17,423 nt of DNA from assembly GCF_001571105.1 (NCBI RefSeq), contig NZ_BCTD01000091.1; one strand, written 5' to 3'. The notes beneath the pieces were generated by a model that was not told where the DNA came from, did not search any database, and saw only the letters and a program-made list of their open reading frames with translations. The translations under genes and the position numbers were made by a program. This document shows, in pieces, positions 1 to 5,723 of the stretch (positions within the stretch are counted from its first letter, which is position 1; the number at the start of each line of letters is the position of its first letter). This DNA comes from Azotobacter vinelandii (lineage in GTDB: Bacteria > Pseudomonadota > Gammaproteobacteria > Pseudomonadales > Pseudomonadaceae).

Positions 1-825
1 GGCGTGGTGATTTTTGCCGGTTCGCTGCCGGCCACACGTGCAGCCGTCATGGATTTTGACTCTATATTCCTCACATGCGCCAGGGCGGCCATTGCCGCAT
101 TGCTGGGATTGGCCTTGCTGCTGGTGTTTCGACAACGCCGTCCAACACTGGCGGAAGTGCCTTCGCTGGCCATCGTAGTGCTGGGTGTGGTGATCGGTTT
201 CCCTTTGCTGACCGCGCTGGCTCTGCGGCATGTTTCTGCTGCGCACTCGATCGTCTTCCTGGGGCTGCTACCGTTATGCACAGCGATCTTCGGCGTGGTT
301 CGCGGAGGCGAATTCCCCCGGCCGGCTTTCTGGCTGTTTTCTCTGCTTGGAAGTGCATTCGTCGCAGGCTATGCCGCCAAAGGCAGCATCGAAATATCAC
401 CGGCGGGCAACTTGTTGATGCTGGCTGCCGTCGTCTTGTGCGGCCTCGGCTATGCGGAAGGCGCGCGTTTGTCCCGCCGTCTGGGTGGCTGGCAGGTCAT
501 CAGTTGGGCGCTGGTGCTGGCGCTGCCCATCATGCTTCCATTGGCCCTGTTCTCGATGCCTGCATCGTTTGCGCATGTGGGGGCGCCGGCATGGTTCAGC
601 TTGGCCTACGTTTCGCTGTTCAGCATGCTGATCGGTTTCGTGTTCTGGTATCGCGGCCTGGCGCAAGGCGGCATCGCGGCTGTCAGCCAGTTACAGTTGC
701 TCCAGCCGTTCTTCGGCCTTGGCCTGGCGGCGTTGTTTCTCCATGAAACGGTGAGCGGGACGATGCTGATCGCAACGCTGGGCGCAGTCGTCTGTGTCGC
801 GGGGGCAAGGAGGTTCGCCACCTAA
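1..825 (+). CDS. DMT-superfamily (EamA) transporter, 5' end cut by the window
   Basis: The visible 274 residues are almost entirely hydrophobic, with about nine to ten membrane segments separated by short basic loops such as FRQRRP and RLSRRLGG, the pattern of the EamA drug/metabolite exporter family. The C-terminal repeat contains the family-like stretches GFVFWYRGLAQGG, AAVSQLQLLQPFFGLGLA and LFLHETVS. These proteins are inner-membrane carriers, usually exporting amino acids or small metabolites; the substrate cannot be told from sequence. The reading frame is open to base 1 and no ribosome binding site precedes the GTG codons at 4 and 7, so the true start is probably slightly upstream of the window. 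It ends 13 nt before the convergent GTPase gene. Codon choice is visibly less GC-biased than in every other gene here, which suggests foreign origin. Family assignment is firm, substrate unknown. Confidence 0.85.
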   Translation, partial: GVVIFAGSLPATRAAVMDFDSIFLTCARAAIAALLGLALLLVFRQRRPTLAEVPSLAIVVLGVVIGFPLLTALALRHVSAAHSIVFLGLLPLCTAIFGVVRGGEFPRPAFWLFSLLGSAFVAGYAAKGSIEISPAGNLLMLAAVVLCGLGYAEGARLSRRLGGWQVISWALVLALPIMLPLALFSMPASFAHVGAPAWFSLAYVSLFSMLIGFVFWYRGLAQGGIAAVSQLQLLQPFFGLGLAALFLHETVSGTMLIATLGAVVCVAGARRFAT

Positions 826-838
826 CCTGGACGCAGAC

Positions 839-2206
839 CTACCCCAGCTCCGCTGCCAGTACCTGGATCTGTTCCTGGCGCTCGGCCTGCTCGCGCCGCC
901 GGCCGGGATTGAGCGTCGACCATTCCGGGTGGGCGCGGGCCTTGTGCAGGGGCTCGGGCAGCCGATCCTCGCGCCAGCTTCTGTCCTGCGGATTGTCCAA
1001 CCGGATCGCCTGTTGCGCGGCGTGGCCGCGGCTGGCGAGGGCCTGGAGCAACTGGCGCTGGCGCAGGGCGAGCAGGCGCAGTACCGCGTCGTCCACGGTC
1101 AGTTCGCGTTCGCCGCGCAACTTGCCCATGATGCGGCTGCCGTAGTGGCGGGCGGTCTGCGCGCCGCCGCCGGCCAGCGCGCCGATCAGGGTGGCGGCGC
1201 CCAGGGTCAGCCCGCCGACCAGCAGGTCGACCCCGGCGCCGGCCGCCGCGCCGGCGGCCAGGCCACCGCCGATCTTCACGCCGAGCAGGCGCAGGGTCTC
1301 CGGGTTGAACAGGTCGTCGCCCCAGCGTCCGCCGCTCAGCGGCAGGTCGGCGGCGGCGGCGTCTTCCGGGCGGAAGGCGTAGAGGCGCAGCAAGGCTTCG
1401 ACGCAGCGCTGCTCGCGCTGGCGCACGGCCTCGTGCAACTCGCGGATAGCTTCCTGTTCCGGCTCGGCACGGGCCTCGACGCGGCGCCGGCAGGCGGCGA
1501 CGTCGATCAGCAGTTCGGCGATCAGCCGGTTGCCGCTGTCCAGGCGCTCCGCGGCCTGCGCCTCGTGGGCGCGGATCAGCCGCTCCAGTTGCGGACGGGC
1601 CGACTCCAGCAGCAGGGCGAGGCTTTCGTAGAGGCGCCGCTCGCCGTCCTGCGGCGGTGCCACGGTGTCGAAGCGCACCATGGCGTGCAGGCCGAGGCGG
1701 GCCAGGGCGGCGCGCCAGGCATCCTCGCGGGTGCCGGCGCGGGCGACGAAGTTCAGTACCGGCAGCAGCGGCCGGCCGCAGGCAGCGAGCACCTCGAGTT
1801 CGTCGCGGTACTTGGCCAGCACCGGCTCGCGGGCGTCGATCACGTAGAGACCGGCGGCCGAGCCGAGCAACTGGCGCAGCACCTTGGCTTCCTGCTCGAA
1901 GCGCTGGCGCGCCTCGGCGCTGTCGAGGAAGTGGGCGATCCGCGCCGGGCCGTCGAGGCGCTCGCCGGGGCGATCCAGGCGTTCGATGTGTTCGAGCAGG
2001 GCGATGGCGTCCTCCAGGCCGGGCGTGTCGTACAGTTCGAGCAGCGGCTCGCCATCCACCGACAGGCGCGCGCCCTCGACGTGGCGGGTGGTGCTCGGCC
2101 GGTGCGAGACCTCGCCGAAGCCGGTGTCGCGGGTCAGGGTGCGCAGCAGCGAGGTCTTGCCGACGTTGGTGTGGCCGACCACGACGAGTTTCAACGGCTC
2201 AGTCAT
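839..2206 (-). CDS. DUF3482 family P-loop GTPase, partner of a DUF2868 membrane protein
   Basis: A 455-residue protein with an Era-like N-terminal GTPase domain: G1 P-loop GHTNVGKT at 11-18, switch-I candidates T39/T40, and G3 DTPG at 60-63. The expected G4 NKxD motif is not present in standard form; the closest place is VLNFVA near 150-155. The C-terminal half (about 180-455) is charged and helical with coiled-coil character (about 185-280), then a glycine/alanine-rich hydrophobic patch at 313-348 that could be membrane-interacting or glycine-zipper-like. This layout fits the family annotated as GTPase/DUF3482, whose function is not established. The start ATG overlaps the 3' end of the DUF2868 gene by 8 nt, so the two are almost certainly translationally coupled. 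The P-loop identity is certain; the cellular role is unknown. Confidence 0.9.
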   Translation of the reverse strand: MTEPLKLVVVGHTNVGKTSLLRTLTRDTGFGEVSHRPSTTRHVEGARLSVDGEPLLELYDTPGLEDAIALLEHIERLDRPGERLDGPARIAHFLDSAEARQRFEQEAKVLRQLLGSAAGLYVIDAREPVLAKYRDELEVLAACGRPLLPVLNFVARAGTREDAWRAALARLGLHAMVRFDTVAPPQDGERRLYESLALLLESARPQLERLIRAHEAQAAERLDSGNRLIAELLIDVAACRRRVEARAEPEQEAIRELHEAVRQREQRCVEALLRLYAFRPEDAAAADLPLSGGRWGDDLFNPETLRLLGVKIGGGLAAGAAAGAGVDLLVGGLTLGAATLIGALAGGGAQTARHYGSRIMGKLRGERELTVDDAVLRLLALRQRQLLQALASRGHAAQQAIRLDNPQDRSWREDRLPEPLHKARAHPEWSTLNPGRRREQAERQEQIQVLAAELG

Positions 2207-3590
2207 GTCCGCTCTCCAGCCAGGCCAGCGGGCTGTCGCTGCCGTGGGGCAGGCCCAACTGGTTGAGGGCGATGCGCCAGTCGTCCAGGCGTTCCTCGTC
2301 CAGCTCTTCGCCGGGCGGCGGCGGTAGTAGCCAGATCCGCGTCTGCTTGGCGCTGCGCGAGAGTTCGCCGAGCAGCGCCAGGGTGCCGCGGTCCGGTGAG
2401 CGCAGCGGGTCGACGGCCACCGCCAGACGCACTGGCGGCCGTTCGGCGAAGCGGTCGAGCAGCCGCCGGCGCTGTTCGCGGCTGTCGAGGATGCCGGCGT
2501 CGCCGACCGTGCTGGGCAGCGTCGGCGGCCAGGAGCGGCCCTCGTCCAGCTCGACCGCCACCAGTTGGGCGGAGGCGCCCTCGAGCGGGGCGCCGAGGGC
2601 GCTGGCCGGAATGCCGGGCATGACCTCGGGCGCCGCGTCGCAGACGCCGATGCGTTCGCTGGAGGGTTGCAGGCGCTCGGCGAGCAGGCGGTAGCCGGGC
2701 AGCGACAGGTCCAGGGCCAGACGGGCGCGGCCGGAGAGCCAGCGGCTCAGACAGAGCAGGGCCAGCAGCAGGCGCGGCAGCAGGCCGTAGACCAGCAGCA
2801 CGCCGAGCAGCCAGCCGGCCCAGGCCTGGCGCACGGATTCGGCGGTCAGCGCCTGGTCGGCACTGGCGCGGATGGTGGCCGGGTCCGGCAGGCCGAAGCC
2901 GAACAGCGCCGGCAGGGCGCCGAGGCCCTGGGTCAGGGCGACGAAGGTGTCGCCGTCGAGCAGGGTGGTTTCCCAGTAGAAGCCGTAGCTGCGGGTCGAC
3001 AGCAGCGCCAGCAGGGTGACCAGCGCGCTGGCCAGGGCGAGTAGCCAGAGGCCGTGGACCAGCAGGCCCAGCGCCCAGCGGCCGAGGTGCTGGCGTTGCA
3101 GCAGGAGCAGCAGTGCCGGAACCAGTTGCGCCGCCCGGGCATCGCGGGCGAACTTCTCGCTGAGCCATAGCCACAGGCGGCCGAGGGCGCCGCCGCTGTC
3201 GCCGGCGAAGAGCAGGCCGAGCAGCCAGCCGCAGAGGGTCAGAAGATGCAGGCCGAGCAGGCTGCCGAGGGCCCAGAACACGTTGATCGGGCCTTTCTGG
3301 CCGCTGCCGAGGGCGGCCATGGCCATGCCAGCGCCGCCGGCCAGGGCGATGGCCAGCAGGACGGCCAGCGCCAGACCGCCGCCCTGGCGCCAGTGACGCA
3401 GGGCGGCGAGCAGACCGTCGCGTTCGGCCAGCCACAGGGCGCGGGTCTGGATGCGTCGGGCGAGGCCGCCCCCGGCGGCGCGGGCGCGGCGGTTGGCTTC
3501 GCCGTCCTCCAGCGGGCCGGCGAACTCTTCGCGCAGACGGATGGTTTCGGTCAGCCAGAGGCGGTGGAAATCGGTCGATGGGGTACTCAC
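2199..3590 (-). CDS. DUF2868 domain membrane protein, first gene of the GTPase pair
   Basis: I place the start at the GTG at 3590, giving 463 residues beginning VSTPSTDFHRLWLTETIRLR. It is preceded by GAGAGACC. The frame is open further upstream, but that extension has non-coding-like composition and runs over the 3' end of the phosphodiesterase gene. The N-terminal 70 residues are basic and polar. Membrane segments lie at about 72-95, 104-129, 172-197 and 258-283, with a likely extracytoplasmic or loop domain at 198-257. A soluble C-terminal domain of about 180 residues follows, containing hydrophobic beta-like strings (AQLVAVELDEG, VRLAVAVDPLRS, RIWLLPPPP) that resemble a nucleotide-binding or Rossmann-type fold, although no P-loop is visible. 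It matches the DUF2868 family found next to DUF3482 GTPases; no function is established. It probably forms an inner-membrane complex with the downstream GTPase. Confidence 0.85.
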   Translation of the reverse strand: MSTPSTDFHRLWLTETIRLREEFAGPLEDGEANRRARAAGGGLARRIQTRALWLAERDGLLAALRHWRQGGGLALAVLLAIALAGGAGMAMAALGSGQKGPINVFWALGSLLGLHLLTLCGWLLGLLFAGDSGGALGRLWLWLSEKFARDARAAQLVPALLLLLQRQHLGRWALGLLVHGLWLLALASALVTLLALLSTRSYGFYWETTLLDGDTFVALTQGLGALPALFGFGLPDPATIRASADQALTAESVRQAWAGWLLGVLLVYGLLPRLLLALLCLSRWLSGRARLALDLSLPGYRLLAERLQPSSERIGVCDAAPEVMPGIPASALGAPLEGASAQLVAVELDEGRSWPPTLPSTVGDAGILDSREQRRRLLDRFAERPPVRLAVAVDPLRSPDRGTLALLGELSRSAKQTRIWLLPPPPGEELDEERLDDWRIALNQLGLPHGSDSPLAWLESGHD

Positions 3591-3663
3591 ACGGTCTCTC
3601 GAGGGCGATTCGGTTCCTGCCCATGAGGATAACCGTTCAGGCTCGGCCGCGGGTAAGTCGATG

Positions 3664-3684
3664 CGGGCGCGCCTGGCGCGCCCG
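3664..3684. terminator. GC-rich perfect hairpin just after the phosphodiesterase gene
   Basis: A 10-base arm at 3664-3673 (CGGGCGCGCC) is perfectly complementary to 3675-3684 (GGCGCGCCCG), so a stem of 8 to 9 pairs with a 3-5 nt loop can form 10 nt after the glpQ stop. There is no T-run on either strand, so this is not a classical intrinsic terminator. It may be a factor-dependent end, an mRNA 3'-end stabiliser, or both, and it separates glpQ from the DUF2868/GTPase unit. Confidence 0.4.
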
Positions 3685-3693
3685 GCAGGGCGC

Positions 3694-4806
3694 TTACGGT
3701 TGCGCGCGCAGGCGCAGGGCGATGTCCGGATTGTCGCTGAACAGGCCGTCGACGCCGGCGTCGAGGAAGGCATGGATTTCCGCTTCGAGATCGCCGTGTT
3801 CGGCGGGGTTGGCGCTGCTGCGCAACTCGAGCGGCAGGAAATTGTTCTCCGCGCGGAAGGTGTAGGGATGCACCTTGAGGCCGGCGGCATGGGCATTGGG
3901 CACGAAGTCGGTGGGGCTGCCGAGGTTGCCGTTGGCGTCGCGCGGGATCACATAGCCCTTGTCCGGGCCGACGCCGTCGGCGTAGGCGGCGATGGCCTGC
4001 AGCCCGGCAGGGGTAGCCATCTGCTCGTAGGTCAGGGCGCTGCCGATCACCGTCTGGTCGTAGGGCTGGCCGGAGCCGAACAACTGGACCAGGCGCAGCG
4101 GGCTCAGCCGGCGCAGGGTCTTGAGGTTCTCCACCTCGAAGGACTGGATGTACACCGAAGCATGGCGGCCGTGGTAGCCGTTGCGGCGGAGGATTTCCAG
4201 CAGTGGCTCCTCCATGGCCAGGCCGAGGTGCTGGAAGTGGGTGGGGTGCTTGGTTTCCAGGTACAGGCCGATGCGTCGTCCCTGGCTCTTCTCCAGGCTC
4301 TTCACCAGGTCGATGATTTCCTGCAGGGTGGGCACTTCGAGGGACTTGTCCAGGCGGGCGTTGCCGGGGCGGATCGCCGGGATGCGCTCGATGGCGCGCA
4401 GGGTCTTGATCTCCGCCAGACTGAAGTCCTCGCTGAACCAGCCGGTCAGCTCGACGCCGTCGACATTCCTGGTGCGCCGGCGGTCGGCGAATTCGGGACG
4501 CGCGGCGACATCGGTGGTTAGGTCCAACTGATTGTCGTGGCGAGCGACCAGTTGGCCGTCCCGGGTCATCACCAGATCCGGTTCGACGTAGTCGGCGCCC
4601 TGCAATACCGCCAGCGCGTAGGCGGCCAGGGTGTGCTCCGGCACGTAGCCGCTGGCGCCGCGGTGGGCGATGACCAGCGGACTGGGCTCTTCGGCCCGGG
4701 GATGCGCCGCTGCCGGCGGTTCCGGGGCGGCGCAGGCGAGCAGGGGCAGCAGCAGGGCGGCGGCGGCCAGGGACTGGCCGGGACGTGGGGACTGCGGGCG
4801 GGGCAT
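3694..4806 (-). CDS. glpQ: Glycerophosphodiester phosphodiesterase, predicted lipoprotein
   Basis: A 370-residue enzyme that hydrolyses glycerophosphodiesters, released from phospholipid turnover, to glycerol-3-phosphate and an alcohol. The ATG at 4806 is chosen because AGGAGAGG lies just upstream; an in-frame ATG at 4826 lacks such a site. The N-terminus is a signal peptide with a lipobox LLAC at 22-25, predicting lipidation at Cys25 and anchoring on the periplasmic side. The GDPD fold motifs are present: HRGASG at 48-53 (catalytic His48), EPD at 75-77 (metal-ligand Glu/Asp) and the second catalytic His in RHD at 89-91. The C-terminal end carries the typical AGVDGLFSDNPDIAL strand. It is divergent from folA with a 130-bp gap. 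In P. aeruginosa, by memory, glpQ is also close to folA (PA0347 and PA0350). Enzyme class is certain, substrate range is not. Confidence 0.95.
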   Translation of the reverse strand: MPRPQSPRPGQSLAAAALLLPLLACAAPEPPAAAHPRAEEPSPLVIAHRGASGYVPEHTLAAYALAVLQGADYVEPDLVMTRDGQLVARHDNQLDLTTDVAARPEFADRRRTRNVDGVELTGWFSEDFSLAEIKTLRAIERIPAIRPGNARLDKSLEVPTLQEIIDLVKSLEKSQGRRIGLYLETKHPTHFQHLGLAMEEPLLEILRRNGYHGRHASVYIQSFEVENLKTLRRLSPLRLVQLFGSGQPYDQTVIGSALTYEQMATPAGLQAIAAYADGVGPDKGYVIPRDANGNLGSPTDFVPNAHAAGLKVHPYTFRAENNFLPLELRSSANPAEHGDLEAEIHAFLDAGVDGLFSDNPDIALRLRAQP

Positions 4807-4920
4807 GGGTTCCTCTCCTTGGGACATGAAGCGCCCAGCCTGCCGGAGCCGGATGACGCTTCGGCGATGAGCGGATAACGTTCCGATGGCGATTGCGTGA
4901 CGGCGGGCGAAGCCGGGCTC

Positions 4921-4929
4921 TGCTATCCT
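4921..4929 (+). promoter_or_regulatory. Extended -10 promoter of folA, very close to the start codon
   Basis: TGC followed by TATCCT (4924-4929) matches an extended -10 element. No -35 hexamer is seen at 16-18 nt spacing. The -10 ends only 7 nt before the folA ATG, so transcription from it would begin at or within a base or two of the start codon. Confidence 0.55.
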
Positions 4930-4936
4930 CGTCGCC

Positions 4937-5452
4937 ATGAACGAATCCCGGCTCCCTCTCGCCCTGATCGCCGCCGTCGCCGCCAATGGTGCGATCGGTC
5001 GCGACAACCGCCTGCCCTGGCACCTGCCGGCGGACCTCAGGCACTTCAAGGCTTCCACCCTCGGCAAGCCGGTCATCATGGGCCGCAAGACCTGGGACTC
5101 CCTCGGCCGTCCGTTGCCCGGCCGGCTCAACCTGGTGGTCAGCCGCCAGCCCGGCCTCGTTCTGGAAGGCGCCGAAACCTTCGCCTCGCTCGATGCCGCC
5201 CTGACCCGCGCCGATACCTGGGCCCGGGAGCAGGGCGCCGGCGAGTTGATGCTGATCGGCGGCGCGCAGCTTTATGTCGAAAGCCTGCCGCGGGCCGAAC
5301 GCCTTTATCTGACCCGCGTCGACCTCGCCCCGCAGGGCGATGCCTTCTTTCCCGCGTGGAATCCCGCCGACTGGCGCCTCGTTTCCCGCGAGGAACATCC
5401 GGCCACGGCGCAGGCGCCAGGGTATGCCTTCGAACTGTGGGAGCGCGGGTAA
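4937..5452 (+). CDS. folA: Dihydrofolate reductase
   Basis: A 171-residue cytoplasmic enzyme that reduces dihydrofolate to tetrahydrofolate with NADPH, feeding thymidylate, purine and methionine synthesis; it is the target of trimethoprim. Family signatures are all present: NGAIGRDNRLPWHLPADL at 17-34, where Asp33 corresponds to the E. coli active-site Asp27; the NADPH-binding run VIMGRKTWDSLGRPLPGR at about 46-63; the VSRQ strand; and LIGGAQLY near 110-117, which includes the cis Gly-Gly pair. Length is normal. No purine-rich ribosome binding site lies upstream of the ATG, while a good extended -10 does, so the mRNA may be leaderless. It is a single-gene unit, divergent from glpQ. Confidence 0.97.
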   Translation: MNESRLPLALIAAVAANGAIGRDNRLPWHLPADLRHFKASTLGKPVIMGRKTWDSLGRPLPGRLNLVVSRQPGLVLEGAETFASLDAALTRADTWAREQGAGELMLIGGAQLYVESLPRAERLYLTRVDLAPQGDAFFPAWNPADWRLVSREEHPATAQAPGYAFELWERG

Positions 5453-5599
5453 GGCGCGCGCAGACCCTGGGGTCCAGGCGCGGGGCCTCGGCCAGAAAAG
5501 AATGGTAGAACTGTTCCATGGCGACTTAAGATAATCGCCAGGCTGCTTGCAGTTCCCTTTCCGTGCGTCGCCGGCCGCCTCCTGGTTTCAGGTAGGCTT
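5453..5599. other. Non-coding gap after folA with weak promoter and gene-remnant signals
   Basis: No intact gene is seen. On the plus strand GATAAT at 5530-5535 is a good -10 with only a poor -35 (TAGAAC at 5506-5511, 18-nt spacing) and could start the ftsY message near 5542. It lies inside an imperfect hairpin (GGCGA 5520-5524 with TCGCC 5535-5539, plus TTA/TAA inside). On the minus strand an ATG at 5519 opens a plausible protein start (MEQFYHSFLAEAPRLDPRVC), but the frame then runs into the folA shadow, so it may be the 5' remnant of a lost gene. A GTGCG at 5563-5567 resembles a group II intron 5' end, but five bases prove little. Confidence 0.4.
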
Positions 5600-5669
5600 G
5601 GGCCCTGTGCGATGAAAGTCGCACGCACGGTTCCTGGAGGGATGGACCGATGGCCCGTCCCTGCCCGAC
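5600..5669 (+). mobile_element. Group II intron remnant: domains V and VI (3' end only)
   Basis: 5600-5633 has exactly the 34-nt plan of group II intron domain V: lower stem 5600-5607 with 5626-5633, two-base bulge CG (5624-5625), upper stem TGCGAT/GTCGCA (5608-5613 with 5618-5623) and GAAA tetraloop (5614-5617). It is followed at 5636-5669 by a domain VI helix: GG/CC (5636-5637 with 5664-5665), then AGGGATGG paired with CCGTCCCT (5638-5645 with 5655-5662), with base 5663 bulged seven nucleotides from the expected 3' end CCCGAC at 5669. Two key positions differ from a working intron: the AGC triad of domain V reads GGC at 5601-5603, and the bulged branch-point is G rather than A. There is also a C-C mismatch (5605/5628). 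No maturase gene or domains I-III are visible. It is therefore an inactive, 5'-truncated copy, 54 nt before ftsY. The structural match is strong; exact ends are inferred. Confidence 0.88.
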
Positions 5670-5723
5670 TTCGCCGGCGGCCGAGCCCGCCGGTTTCATC
5701 GTCCCCGTGAGAAAGCCGTCTGC

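Noticed and set aside
794..2266. Long plus-strand reading frame opposite the GTPase
   Set aside because: It is low-complexity (Ala, Gly, Gln, Arg) antisense shadow in GC-rich DNA; the minus strand encodes a clear P-loop GTPase.
3591..3896. N-terminal extension of the DUF2868 frame
   Set aside because: The extra 102 codons look non-coding and overlap the end of glpQ; the GTG at 3590 gives a family-like start.
3587..5398. 603-codon minus-strand frame across glpQ and folA
   Set aside because: Arg/Pro/Ala-rich without any family pattern, and it crosses two well-supported genes on both strands.
5563..5567. GTGCG as the 5' end of an internally deleted group II intron
   Set aside because: Five matching bases are expected by chance and no domain I fold is visible after it.
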